Shown here: in pieces, positions 29,449 to 38,014 of the stretch | How positions within the stretch are numbered: the first letter of the stretch is position 1 | Layout: each line of letters opens with the position of its first letter | Source: CAWEPK01 sp963835595 | GTDB taxonomy: Bacteria > Desulfobacterota > Syntrophorhabdia > Syntrophorhabdales > WCHB1-27 | DNA length: 64,000 nt | Assembly: GCA_963835595.1 (NCBI GenBank) | Contig: CAWIGL010000003.1 | Coordinates: 62,001 to 126,000 of the forward strand | Direction: 5' to 3' | The notes under the pieces: generated by a model | Told to the model about the DNA's origin: nothing | The model's input: the letters and a program-made list of their open reading frames with translations, nothing else | The model's database searches: none | Position numbers and translations under genes: made by a program

Positions 29449-30927
29449 CTATTTGGCGTAGGCGCCCGTCGATTTTTCGCTCATGCTCACGATAATGCTC
29501 TTGACCTGCGAGTAGTAGTCTAGGGCCATCTTGTGGTTCTCCCGGCCGATCCCCGATTTTTTGTAGCCCCCGAAAGGCGCGTGCAGGGGGGTCGCGGCGT
29601 AGCAGTTCACCCACATGCGGCCCGTGCGGATGGCGCGGGCAACGCGCAGGGCGCGGTTGACGTCCCGCGTCCAGACGCCCCCGCCGAGTCCGTAGTCGCT
29701 GTCGTTGGCCATGCGGATGACGTCATCCTCGTCCTTGAACTTGATGACTGCCAGGACCGGCCCGAATATCTCTTCCCTGGCGATGCGCATCTTGTTATCG
29801 ACATCGGCAAAAATGGTAGGCTGGATGAAAAAGCCCTTGTCCAGCCCGTCCCCCGTGATGCGGCTGCCGCCGCAGACGAGCCTGGCCCCTTCGTCCTGTC
29901 CGAGCTTTATATAGGCCATTACCTTCTTGAACTGCCCTTCGTTGATGACAGGCCCCATCATCGTCGCGTCGTCCCAGGGGAGGCCGGACTTGACGCTCTT
30001 GAAAAGGGCCGTTATCTGGGCCAGGAACTTGTCGTAGATTTCTTCGTGGATGAAGGCGCGCGAGCCGGAGAAACAGATCTGCCCCGCGTTCCTCAGGATG
30101 GCGAGGGCCGCCCCCTCGACCGCCTTTTCCCAGGGGCAGTCCGGGAAGAATATGTTGGCCGATTTCCCGCCCAGCTCCAAAGTAGCGGGGATCAGCTTCT
30201 TCGCCGCTGCCCCTGCGATGGAGTAGCCGACCTCGGTGGATCCCGTGAAGGAAAACTTGGTGATGTCCGGGTGGTCGAGGAGGTATTGGCCCGTCGTGGC
30301 GCCCCGGCCGGTGATTACGTTAAAGGTCCCCGCCGGTAAGACCTGCGATATCAGCTTCGCCAGTTCGAGCATGGAGAGGGGCGTCTCCGACGACGGCTTG
30401 ATTACAATCGTATCCCCGGCCGCGAGGGCTGGGGCGATCTTCCATGACGACAGGACTAGCGGCACGTTCCACGGGGTGATCTCGCCGACTACCCCAAGCG
30501 GCTCGCGGACGATCATGCTCAGCGTGTCCTTGTCCAGGAAGACCGCGCCGCCGTCCTCGCCCCGGACAACCCCGGCAAAATAGCGAAAGATATCGGCCAC
30601 GCGCGGTAGCATCATCCGCGAGTCCCGTATGGGCAGCCCGTTATCCATCGTCTCGACGAGGGCCAGCCTCTCCGCGTTCTTTTCTACCAGCTCGGCGATC
30701 TTGAGCAGCATCCCCGCGCGCTGGGCTACACTCGTATCCTTCCACGTCTCGAAGGCCGTCCAGGCAGCCTTTACGGCCAGATCGACGTCTTCCTTCCCCG
30801 CTGCCGCACAGGTGGAGAGCAGCTCGCCGTTCCCAGGGCAAAAGGTGCCGAAGGTCTCGCCCTTCGTCCCGTCAACCCACTTCCCGCCGATAAACAATTT
30901 GTAGCTTTTTTCCAAATCCACGTTCAT
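29449..30927 (-). CDS. NAD(P)-dependent aldehyde dehydrogenase
   Basis: About 492 residues from ATG 30927 (AGGAG before it; 30945 is an alternative). It contains TPWNVPLVLSSWKIAPALAAGDT, the cofactor loop KFSFTGSTEVGYSIA, the general-base Glu in LELGGKSANIFF and the catalytic Cys in NAGQICFSGSRAF. The set is typical of class 1/2-like aldehyde dehydrogenases that oxidise aldehydes to acids. The sequence is intact and of usual length. Substrate is unknown. It is upstream of the nitroreductase on the same strand. Confidence 0.93.
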   Translation of the reverse strand: MNVDLEKSYKLFIGGKWVDGTKGETFGTFCPGNGELLSTCAAAGKEDVDLAVKAAWTAFETWKDTSVAQRAGMLLKIAELVEKNAERLALVETMDNGLPIRDSRMMLPRVADIFRYFAGVVRGEDGGAVFLDKDTLSMIVREPLGVVGEITPWNVPLVLSSWKIAPALAAGDTIVIKPSSETPLSMLELAKLISQVLPAGTFNVITGRGATTGQYLLDHPDITKFSFTGSTEVGYSIAGAAAKKLIPATLELGGKSANIFFPDCPWEKAVEGAALAILRNAGQICFSGSRAFIHEEIYDKFLAQITALFKSVKSGLPWDDATMMGPVINEGQFKKVMAYIKLGQDEGARLVCGGSRITGDGLDKGFFIQPTIFADVDNKMRIAREEIFGPVLAVIKFKDEDDVIRMANDSDYGLGGGVWTRDVNRALRVARAIRTGRMWVNCYAATPLHAPFGGYKKSGIGRENHKMALDYYSQVKSIIVSMSEKSTGAYAK

Positions 30928-31082
30928 TCGATTCTCCTTTCGCATACGATGTGTTTCTTGCTTCCAGAAACTTTTCGGATTGCCGTCTATCCGTTTGCGT
31001 TATATAACGTTCTATACCAGTATTTGGAAATGGTGTCAAATGTTTGAAAGTAAATAGGGGTAATCCCATGCGATCTTGCAGG

Positions 31083-31120
31083 AGATATTGACAACATGCC
31101 GTAGGTGTTGTTATTATCTC
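31083..31120 (+). promoter_or_regulatory. Promoter and palindromic operator of the tumE operon
   Basis: TTGACA (31088-31093) and TATTAT (31112-31117) with 18-base spacing lie inside an inverted repeat, AGATA..CAACA and TGTTG..TATCT. Such a palindrome over the promoter is what an autorepressing antitoxin would bind. The ATG follows at 31125, so the transcript has almost no leader. Confidence 0.6.
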
Positions 31121-31124
31121 CAAC

Positions 31125-31406
31125 ATGGGCTCCGAGTTACTCCTTAATGAGCGTCGCATCCTTTCAGAGTCGGTCTTTGTGGAGATGGCGGTTTGGAGGT
31201 TGTCGAGGCCCCAGAAGGGCAGCGCCCATCGGCTTAAGTACAGGCTGGCCCTTGTAATAGACGGCGTATGCGTGCTGCGTTATGATAACGAGGGCGGCAA
31301 AGGAGACCACAAGCACACAGGCGATAAAGAGGTGGGTTATTTGTTCACAACGGCGCAGGCCCTTCTGGATGATTTCTGGAGGGATGTCAACAGCTGGAGG
31401 TTTTAG
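31125..31406 (+). CDS. tumE: TumE-type toxin
   Basis: 93 residues. The diagnostic part is HRLKYRLALVIDGVCVLRYDNEGGKGDHKHTGDKE (in pieces), where RYDN, GKGDH and the following His-x-Gly-x-x-Glu match TumE proteins. The end, YLFTTAQALLDDFWRDVNSW, also fits. TumE is the toxin of a type II module and is probably an RNase. The antitoxin follows after one base. The start lies only a few bases after the promoter, so translation may be leaderless. Confidence 0.85.
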   Translation: MGSELLLNERRILSESVFVEMAVWRLSRPQKGSAHRLKYRLALVIDGVCVLRYDNEGGKGDHKHTGDKEVGYLFTTAQALLDDFWRDVNSWRF

Positions 31407-31407
31407 C

Positions 31408-31749
31408 ATGAACATGGTAACGCTCGAAGTCAGCGCGCGGGAAAAGAGCGACAGGCGGTTCATCTCGGCCCTGAAGGGAAATCCCGAGGGCGCGTTCATC
31501 GCCTTTGAGACGCCTGCGCTTCTTTTTAAAGTATTGTCGGGCAAGCGGTGGGATTTGCTCAAGGCCCTAGCTGGCGCCGGGCCGATGACCATCCGCGAAG
31601 CGGCGCGCCGGGCGCATAGAGACGTGAAAGCGGTCCACGGCGACATACACTCCCTTCTGAGGGCGGGCATTCTTGAAAAGACCGAAGACGGCAAAGTAAT
31701 CTTTCCTTTCGATGCCGTGCACGTCGATTTCATGGTGAATGTGGCGTAA
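31408..31749 (+). CDS. tumA: TumA-type antitoxin (winged HTH)
   Basis: 113 residues from ATG 31408, with AGGTTTTAGC upstream. A winged helix lies at 45-100: LLFKVLSGKRWDLLKALAGAGPMTIREAARRAHRDVKAVHGDIHSLLRAG, and the short C-terminal strand ends FPFDAVHVDFMV, the usual signature of antitoxin/regulators that follow TumE. It should block TumE and bind the palindrome upstream. It is followed after two bases by a Phd gene. Confidence 0.85.
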   Translation: MNMVTLEVSAREKSDRRFISALKGNPEGAFIAFETPALLFKVLSGKRWDLLKALAGAGPMTIREAARRAHRDVKAVHGDIHSLLRAGILEKTEDGKVIFPFDAVHVDFMVNVA

Positions 31750-31751
31750 CG

Positions 31752-32003
31752 GTGCATGATATGACGATATTTTCAGTCTCGGATGCAAGGAAGCACCTGT
31801 GTAAGCTGATAGACGAGGTAAAAGAGGCCCACAGACCGGTTTATAGCAAGGGGAAGAGAAACTCTGCTGTCCTGATTTCCGAGGAAGACTGGCGGGCCAT
31901 AGTGGAAACCCTCTATCTTGATTTAGTACCTGGTATGAGGGAATCGATCAGGAAGGGCCTCACGACTCCCATAGACGAGTGTAGCGACACCGGTGGCTGG
32001 TAA
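31752..32003 (+). CDS. Phd/YefM-family antitoxin-like protein in the tumE operon
   Basis: 83 residues from GTG 31752, or 80 from ATG 31761. The sequence IFSVSDARKHLCKLIDEVKEAHRPVYSKGKRNSAVLISEEDWRAIVETLYL (in pieces) is the Phd/YefM antitoxin fold. It comes two bases after the tumA stop, so the three genes are one transcript. No RelE/YoeB toxin is found behind it: an overlapping GTG frame of 34 codons to about 32097 does not resemble one. It may be an orphan third component or the survivor of a yefM-yoeB module. Confidence 0.78.
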   Translation: MHDMTIFSVSDARKHLCKLIDEVKEAHRPVYSKGKRNSAVLISEEDWRAIVETLYLDLVPGMRESIRKGLTTPIDECSDTGGW

Positions 32004-32099
32004 GCCGGTGTGTGCCATCGATCATGGACATCATCGGTTCTTGGGGCTCGCTTGGACAGAAGTGGTTCTATTGCAAGCCAAACGAAAGGGAGATTGACA

Positions 32100-32336
32100 A
32101 TGGCAAGATTCTATGAAGTTCCTGTAGTATGGCGTGATGGACGTCAAACTGAGGGACGCGGTATCGGGAACAACGCTGCCTGGATTTGCAGATGTGGCAA
32201 GATATTGCTTGGGACATATCGCTTTCCGGTACCGGAGCGTCCCAATCCAGACTGCAAGCGTCAATTTCAAATTGTGAAGGGGAAGAACCCAAGATATGTA
32301 GACCGAGTCGAGGAAGTTGTGGCAATTATCTCTTAA
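32100..32336 (+). CDS. Unknown 78-residue Cys-containing protein
   Basis: ATG 32100 with AGGGAGATTG upstream. The protein reads MARFYEVPVVWRDGRQTEG at the start and has a CRCGKILLGTYRFPVP segment and a later Asp-Cys-Lys-Arg, which could form a small zinc site. No family is recognised. Base composition is lower in GC than the core genes, in line with its place in the accessory stretch. Confidence 0.5.
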   Translation: MARFYEVPVVWRDGRQTEGRGIGNNAAWICRCGKILLGTYRFPVPERPNPDCKRQFQIVKGKNPRYVDRVEEVVAIIS

Positions 32337-32362
32337 TGCAAGTTGATAACAGTCGTTTCTGA

Positions 32363-32488
32363 TGCGGCCGGGGGATTTTTGATGGATTTTTCGTTGTTTT
32401 CGATGGCGCCCGACGAGACTGTACAGTTGAAGTACGTCGAGGAGGCGCGCCGAGAAAACGGCGGAAAAGGCGCGGAAAGACCCCGGCC
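32363..32488 (+). repeat. GTAC-type dispersed repeat, copy b
   Basis: About 125 bases that match the minus-strand copy at 44034-44165 closely: GGCCGGGGG, TTTTTGATGGATTTT, GCGCCCGACGA, CTGTACA..TTGAAGTACGTCGAGG, GAGGCGCGCCGAGAAAACGG and GGCGCGGAAAGA in the same order. Confidence 0.75.
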
Positions 32489-32498
32489 GCTGTGTACA

Positions 32499-32547
32499 GC
32501 CCGACTATAATAAGCCGGGTGTTCTTCCAGGCTTATTATAGTCGGGC
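32499..32547. promoter_or_regulatory. Perfect 18-base inverted repeat with TATAAT in each arm
   Basis: GCCCGACTATAATAAGCC (32499-32516) and GGCTTATTATAGTCGGGC (32530-32547) flank a 13-base loop. It sits 18 bases before the start of the gene at 32565. Each arm contains a -10-like TATAAT, one facing each way, so it could be an operator or a hairpin in the transcript leader. Confidence 0.6.
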
Positions 32548-32564
32548 GAGAGATAGGAGGACAC

Positions 32565-32912
32565 ATGCTACGCGCAAAACTATGGCTCAGATGCGCCGCG
32601 ATGCACGACCCCGTCACCCCCACCCTTGTGGCACCTGCCATCGTCGGCTGGGAAGCCAAGGGGCGCAGGATCGACCTCACCATCGAAAGGCCATTCAACG
32701 GCGAGGAGCTGCTTCGCCGCATGAAGGGCTGGGTCACGACCGAGCCGGACAAGGTGATCGAGGTCGTCAGGAAATACGGGAGGCTCAAGGTTCTCGACGA
32801 AACGGAGCTTGTCGTCGAGCTGGAGGAGCAATCTGCCTTCGACGCTCTTCAGGCGAGCCTAGCCGAGGCGTTCCAGGGCGAAGTGGACATCGAGCTGCGC
32901 AGGAAGGGCTAG
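32565..32912 (+). CDS. Unknown 115-residue protein
   Basis: ATG 32565 has GGAGG five bases before it; Met13 is an alternative. The product has a beta-strand-rich N-terminus (PTLVAPAIVGWEAKGRRIDLTIER), a helix EELLRRMKGWV, then two alternating strand-helix units rich in Glu/Val (VIEVVRKYGRLKVLDETELVVELEE). It looks like a small alpha/beta domain. Not recognised. The strong ribosome site and the perfect palindrome upstream show that it is a real and probably regulated gene. Confidence 0.6.
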   Translation: MLRAKLWLRCAAMHDPVTPTLVAPAIVGWEAKGRRIDLTIERPFNGEELLRRMKGWVTTEPDKVIEVVRKYGRLKVLDETELVVELEEQSAFDALQASLAEAFQGEVDIELRRKG

Positions 32913-32950
32913 CCGCCAATTCCTGCAGGCCAGCGGTTTTGCAAGCATCC

Positions 32951-33673
32951 CTATCCGCCCAGGTGTTTCGACAGCGCCGCCCCGAAGATCCCCACGAAAT
33001 CCTGAAGGAAGTGTATCGTCATCGGCGCTATCAGGCTGCCCCTCCACAAGTAGACTATCGCAAGATACAGCCCTATGAAGAAGACGGCGACAATGCCCAG
33101 TGTCCCCTCGTAGCCGTGGCCCAGTGAAAAGATCGCGGTGGAGAGGATTACGGCGGCCGCGCGGCTGCGCGTCACGGAGGCCAGCCGCAGGATCAGATAC
33201 CCCCTGAAGATCGTCTCTTCGGAGACGGCTACGACCACGACTAGGACAAAGGCGAGGAGATACCCGGCCGGCGTGTGGGCGATGAGGGAAGAGGGCACGG
33301 GGTGCGTCGGGAGGTGGATGCCGGCTGCCTGTATGGCCTGCTCGATGGGTGTTGCCGTCAGGGTCATGAGCAGGAATAGCCAGAAGCCGATCATCATCTC
33401 CCTTGCCGCGCGGCCGCCCACCCAGCCGATGCGCTCCCCTGGCTCCCCGTTCCTCCAGAGAAAGAAGGCGATCAGGCAGAGGTACGCCAGGTTGTGGAGT
33501 ATCGTCCCTGCAGCGGTAAAGGTGAAGCCCGCAGGAATGCCCGTAGCGGCGAGATAGGGGAGGAGAAGTGCGGGCAGCAGGAGAAAGAGAAAGACGACCA
33601 CTTCATAAAGGTCCCGCCTGCCGGCAGGCGCGCCTTGCTGAGCGTGCTCCCCGTTATCGTTATCGTAGTCCAC
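32951..33673 (-). CDS. CPBP-family (CAAX) intramembrane metalloprotease
   Basis: 240 residues with about seven hydrophobic segments. The three catalytic motifs are in order: EETIFRGYLI (the EExxxR motif), FSLGHGYEG (His), and HFLQDFVGIF (His-x-x-x-Asn/Asp-like). CPBP proteases occur in membranes. In bacteria some serve bacteriocin immunity, others have unknown substrates. The N-terminus is hydrophilic (NDNGEHAQQGAPAGRR). It is convergent with the gene at 32565. Confidence 0.88.
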   Translation of the reverse strand: MDYDNDNGEHAQQGAPAGRRDLYEVVVFLFLLLPALLLPYLAATGIPAGFTFTAAGTILHNLAYLCLIAFFLWRNGEPGERIGWVGGRAAREMMIGFWLFLLMTLTATPIEQAIQAAGIHLPTHPVPSSLIAHTPAGYLLAFVLVVVVAVSEETIFRGYLILRLASVTRSRAAAVILSTAIFSLGHGYEGTLGIVAVFFIGLYLAIVYLWRGSLIAPMTIHFLQDFVGIFGAALSKHLGG

Positions 33674-33853
33674 GCATCCTCCTTAAAAGGCGCGCATCGC
33701 GCCGGCCGCGCCGGCTTGTCCCGCAGCCCCCGCCGGTCCATCGGCCCTGCGGCGCAAGTCCCAAAGGCGCTCCACGTATGCATCTCGCCATGACAACCCG
33801 TGGCTGCGCTCTTATACTTATTATAGAACAAAAAACGACCGTGGAGGGCTAAA

Positions 33854-34057
33854 GTGGCCAAGTTCCTGCAAGTCAAGGAGAAGCTGTTCAACCTTGATAA
33901 CGTCGATTATATCGATACCGACCATGGAGAGGAGCATGGGGTCAGGATATTCTTCAATGGGTCGGGCTCCGTGGATTTCAGCGGCGAAGGCGCCGAGCAG
34001 TTGAGGGAATACCTGAAAGAGCTGGAAGTGGTCGATCGCATGCCCTTCTTTTCTTAA
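33854..34057 (+). CDS. Unknown 67-residue protein
   Basis: Starts at GTG 33854 with GGAGGG upstream. The sequence FLQVKEKLFNLDNVDYIDTD..GVRIFFNGSGSVDFSGEGAEQLREYL reads as a small beta-sheet with a C-terminal helix, resembling single-domain proteins that carry PH-like or DUF-type 'variable-to-helix' folds. I cannot name a family. It stands alone. Confidence 0.55.
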   Translation: MAKFLQVKEKLFNLDNVDYIDTDHGEEHGVRIFFNGSGSVDFSGEGAEQLREYLKELEVVDRMPFFS

Positions 34058-34102
34058 AGAAGGCCCTAAGATCGGGAAAGATGCGCAAGGCCGGTCCCCC
34101 TT

Positions 34103-34117
34103 CCCCCCCCCCCCCCC
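34103..34117 (+). repeat. Run of 15 C residues
   Basis: An uninterrupted C15 tract between the gene at 33854 and htpG, followed by GCGGCGCGGGGGG. Such a tract is unstable in replication and error-prone in sequencing. No gene overlaps it. The surrounding 34058-34282 holds no other feature. Confidence 0.8.
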
Positions 34118-34282
34118 TTGCGGCGCGGGGGGCCGGTCCTGCTCTCTCGCCCTGCGCGTCCCCGGCCCTCCGTGTGCGCCTGTAAAATAAGACCATTCGC
34201 GGTGTGACGGCCGCTTGCGTCCGAGCGTCATGCCGCGTGGCTCGCCCTAAAGACGGGCGCGTGCCCTGTTCCCCGCCCTACC

Positions 34283-34311
34283 TTGCCTGCCGGGGGTTTC
34301 TTCGTTATATT
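34283..34311 (+). promoter_or_regulatory. Promoter of htpG
   Basis: TTGCCT (34283-34288) and TATATT (34306-34311) with 17-base spacing, about 100 bases before the htpG ATG. No heat-shock sigma motif was recognised. Confidence 0.6.
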
Positions 34312-34409
34312 AGTTAGTGACGGCCGGCGGGAAGAAAAGTCCGGAAAAATAGTCCGGCGTCCGGCGGGGTCTGTACATTCCCGAAAAATGTGAGCGAGGA
34401 GGCAGATAG

Positions 34410-36318
34410 ATGGGTACGGAGACACGGGAATTCAAAACCGAGATCAAGCAGCTTCTCGATCTCATGATACACTCCCTTTATTCGCATAAAGAGGTCTTTT
34501 TGAGGGAGCTTATCTCCAATGCGTCGGACGCGATAGACCGGGCCAGGTACGAGTCTCTGACGAACGCGGCCGTCCAGGAGAGCGACAAGGAGTGGACGAT
34601 CCGCATCGCTGCGGACAAGGAAAAAGGCACGCTGACGGTCAGCGACAACGGCATCGGCATGACGAAGGAAGATGCGGTCGAGGCCCTGGGGACCATCGCC
34701 CGCTCCGGCACGAGGGAGTTCCTCCAGGCCCTCCGGGGGAAGGACGTAAAGGACAACCCCGAATTGATAGGCCAGTTCGGCGTCGGGTTCTATTCTTCTT
34801 TCATGGTCGCAGACCGGATCACGGTCTTCTCGCGCAAGGCGGGGTCGGGCGGCACGGCGGGCGTCAGGTGGGAATCGACGGGCGACGGCAGCTTCACGTT
34901 CGAGGAAGTGGAGAAGAAAGGGAAGGGGACGGACGTCATACTCCACCTCCGCGAGGACGAGAAAGAGTACCTTGAGGAATGGGAGATACGCGACGTCGTC
35001 CACCGCTATTCCGATTTCATCGAGCACCCTGTCGTCATGGAAGTGGAAAGGGAGCGGCCGAGCGAGCTCGACAAGTCGAAGACGGTCAAGCTGAAGGAAG
35101 ACGTGACCCTCAACTCGCAGAAGGCCGTCTGGCTGCGGGACAAATCGGAGATTGCGCCCGAGGATTACAACCAGTTCTACAAGCACATCTCCCACGACAC
35201 GGAAGACCCGCTCAAGGTGATCCACTACAGGGCGGAAGGCACCTCCGAGTTCACGGGCTTACTCTATATCCCGTCCAGGCCGCCCTTCGACATATTCTGG
35301 AAGGACTACAAGATGGGGCCGATGCTCTACGTTAAGCGGGTGCGGATCATGGAGCACTGCGAGGAGCTTCTGCCGCCTAACCTGCGCTTCGTCAGGGGCG
35401 TCGTCGATTCTGCGGACCTCCCCCTCAACATATCGCGCGAGATGCTGCAAAACAACAGGCAGGTCGAGATCATCAAGGGGAGCATCACCAAGAAGGTGCT
35501 CGACACGCTGGCCGAGATGAAAAAGGACGAGCCGGAAAAATACCTCGCGTTCTACAAGCAGTTCGGCGCAGTCCTGAAGGAGGGCCTCTACTACGATTTT
35601 GCCAGGAGGGAGGCGATGGCGGACCTCCTCCTTTTCGCATCGACGAAGGCCGGAATCGAGGCGCCGAGGACCCTCCAGGAGTACGTGGACGGTATGAAGG
35701 AGGGGCAGGAGTCCATCTACTACATGCCCGCCACGTCCTTCGAGGAGGCGGTCAAATCGCCGTACCTGGAGGCGTTCCGCGCAAAGGACTATCGAGGTGC
35801 TCATCATGCTGGACGAGGTGGACAACTTCGTCATGCCCGGCTTCTCGTACAAAGAGAAGCAGCTCAAATCGATCATAGCGGGCGACGTCGATCTCGACAA
35901 GTCGGAGAAAGAGGAAAAGGAGAAGGCGCGGAAGAAATACAGGAAGCTGATCGACCTCATCAAGGCGGAGCTGGCCGACGACGTCAAGGACGTGCGCCTG
36001 TCGGGCAGGCTCAAGGACTCCGCATGCCTGCTCGTGGGCGACGAAGGCGGCATCAACCCGCAGATGGAGAGGGTCCTGAAGGCGATGGGGCAGAGCGTGC
36101 CGGACAACAAGAGGATACTCGAGATCAACGGCGACCACCCGCTCTTTGCTGCGATGAACGGCCTGTTCGAGAAGGACAAGGAAAGCCCCGTGCTGCGGCG
36201 GTACGCGAGGCTACTCTACGACCAGGCGCTCCTCCTGGAGGGGTCGAGGCCGAAAGACCCGGCTGCCTTCGCGCGGGCCGTGGCAGACCTGATGGCGGAG
36301 GGGCTGAAGACGGCCTGA
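34410..36318 (+). CDS. htpG: Chaperone HtpG (Hsp90)
   Basis: Cytoplasmic ATP-dependent chaperone. N-domain (GHKL ATPase): LYSHKEVFLRELISNASDA, DNGIGMTKEDAVE, GQFGVGFYSSFMV. Middle domain: NQFYKHISHD, RGVVDSADLPLNISREMLQ. C-terminal dimerisation domain: ENGLFEKDK-type region to the end. One extra C near 35794 (after FRAKDY) shifts the frame. Dropping it joins LIMLDEVDNFVMPGF and gives about 635 residues, normal for HtpG. The gene is otherwise undamaged. Confidence 0.95.
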
Positions 36319-36388
36319 AGATAAGCGGAAGTCACACATAAAGCCGCCCGGACTGGAAAAACAGGCGGGCGCGCTTTTCAGGGGGTAC

Positions 36389-37837
36389 ATGGGTTACGAT
36401 TACGACCTCATTGTGATTGGCGGCGGCGCGGCGGGGCTGGTCGCGGCGAAGCTGGGCGCGGGCCTCGGCAAGAAGGTCGCCATCGTCGAGAAGAGCAGGC
36501 TCGGCGGTGAATGCACCCTTTACGGCTGCGTGCCGAGCAAAACCCTCATAAAAACAGCAAAAGTCTTCAGGGAGATTGCAGACCCGGAAGCCTTCGGGCT
36601 GAAAACGGCGCGGCCTCCTTCCATAAATAGTGCCGCCGCCTATGCGACGACCGGCGTCTTCCCCCACGTGCGCTCCGTTGTCGAAAAGGTATATCATGGC
36701 CACAGGCCGGAGGTGCTGGAGGCTCAGGGCATACGCGTCTTCATCGGGCCGACGCGCTTTTTGGACAACCATCGCATCGAGACGGACGGGGGCGTGCTTT
36801 CCGCCCGCAGCTTCGTCATCTGCACCGGCTCCGGCCCCCTTGTGCCCCCTATCCCCGGCATCGATACGGTCCCCTATCTCACCAATGAGACGCTCTTCGA
36901 CCTGGACGACGTGCCCGCCTCGATGGCCATCCTTGGCGGCGGTCCCATCGGCATGGAGATGGCCCAGGCGTTTGCCTACCTGGGGACTGCGGTAACGGTG
37001 ATCGAAGCGGGCGGGCAGGTACTGGCCAGGGAGGACGCGGAGCTTGCGAGCCTCCTGGCAGACCGCATGGCGGCCCAGGGGATCGCGTTGCTTACGAATA
37101 CGAAGGCGGTCGGCGTTGCGCGGAAGGGAGACGGCGTCGATATCTCGGTCGAGGACGCCTCCGGCGGCAGGCGGAGCGTCGCAGCGGAGCGGCTTCTTGT
37201 GGCCGTCGGGCGCAAGCCCAACACCGAAGGGCTTAACCTGGAGGCTGCCGGGGTCGATCACGCGCAAAACGGCATCCGGGCCGACGGCCACATGCGGACA
37301 ACGGCGCCCAATATCTACACGTGCGGGGACGTGACCGGGCCGTACCGGTTCTCCCACATGGCCGAATACCAGGCGAGGATCGCGGCGCGCAACGCCCTCA
37401 TCCCCTTCAGGGCGCGGGCCGGTTACGCCGACTATATCTGGTGCACCTTCACCGACCCGGAGTTTGCCCACGCGGGGCTGACCGAAGACGAGGCGGCCGC
37501 GCAGCACGGTGCGGTGCGCGTCTACAGGTGGCGCTTCGCGGATACGGACCGGGGGCGAACGGAAGGCGAGGAATTCGGGATGGCAAAGTTCATCTGCGAC
37601 CACAAGGGCAGGCTTCTCGGCGCCCATATCCTTGGGGCGCGGGCGGGCGAGCTGATCCACGAGGCCCAGATCGTCAAGACCCTCGGCATTCCTTTCCACA
37701 AGCTCGACTCCGTCATCCACGTCTACCCGACCCTGGCCGACGTGGTGCGGCAGCCCGCCAAGCTGGCACATATCGACAAGCTGCAAGGTAGTCTCCTGGT
37801 CCGCGTCGCCCGCCGCCTCTTCGGAAAGAAAAAGTGA
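36389..37837 (+). CDS. Pyridine nucleotide-disulfide oxidoreductase (mercuric reductase/Lpd-like)
   Basis: 482 residues, intact. FAD-binding IVIGGGAAGLVAAKLGAGLG is followed by the redox-active pair in GGECTLYGCVPSKTL, the NAD(P)-binding AILGGGPIGMEMAQAF, the second FAD motif IYTCGDVTGPYRFSHMAEYQ and a C-terminal dimer domain ending VIHVYPTLADVV, where the His-x-Pro motif of lipoamide-type enzymes is HVYPT. The MerA heavy-metal domain and C-terminal Cys pair are absent, so it is not a true mercuric reductase. Its substrate is unknown. It lies between htpG and a ligase gene with its own promoter. Confidence 0.9.
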   Translation: MGYDYDLIVIGGGAAGLVAAKLGAGLGKKVAIVEKSRLGGECTLYGCVPSKTLIKTAKVFREIADPEAFGLKTARPPSINSAAAYATTGVFPHVRSVVEKVYHGHRPEVLEAQGIRVFIGPTRFLDNHRIETDGGVLSARSFVICTGSGPLVPPIPGIDTVPYLTNETLFDLDDVPASMAILGGGPIGMEMAQAFAYLGTAVTVIEAGGQVLAREDAELASLLADRMAAQGIALLTNTKAVGVARKGDGVDISVEDASGGRRSVAAERLLVAVGRKPNTEGLNLEAAGVDHAQNGIRADGHMRTTAPNIYTCGDVTGPYRFSHMAEYQARIAARNALIPFRARAGYADYIWCTFTDPEFAHAGLTEDEAAAQHGAVRVYRWRFADTDRGRTEGEEFGMAKFICDHKGRLLGAHILGARAGELIHEAQIVKTLGIPFHKLDSVIHVYPTLADVVRQPAKLAHIDKLQGSLLVRVARRLFGKKK

Positions 37838-37933
37838 CGGTTTTGCTTTTGCCCGGAGTTGCGTGGAACGGCCGAAAAGAAATATACAAATAGCCGCAAT
37901 GCATTTGCAGCACCCCTTACCCCGATAATTGTA

Positions 37934-37968
37934 TTGACTGCAAATTTTATCCCGTGATAAATTGGGAT
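37934..37968 (+). promoter_or_regulatory. Promoter of the ligase operon with a small inverted repeat
   Basis: TTGACT (37934-37939) and ATAAAT/TAAATT (37957-37963) with 17-18 base spacing. ATCCC..GGGAT arms straddle the -10 and could be an operator. The start codon is at 38015. Confidence 0.5.
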
Positions 37969-38014
37969 AGATGGGGAAAACAATGCACTTAAGTTATCTG
38001 TGAGGGGGTTGCAG

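Noticed and set aside
31990..32099. A short GTG frame after phd as a YoeB/RelE toxin
   Set aside because: It has 34 codons, no RelE features and no ribosome binding site.
36389..37837. True mercuric reductase (merA)
   Set aside because: No N-terminal heavy-metal domain, no C-terminal Cys pair and no other mer genes.
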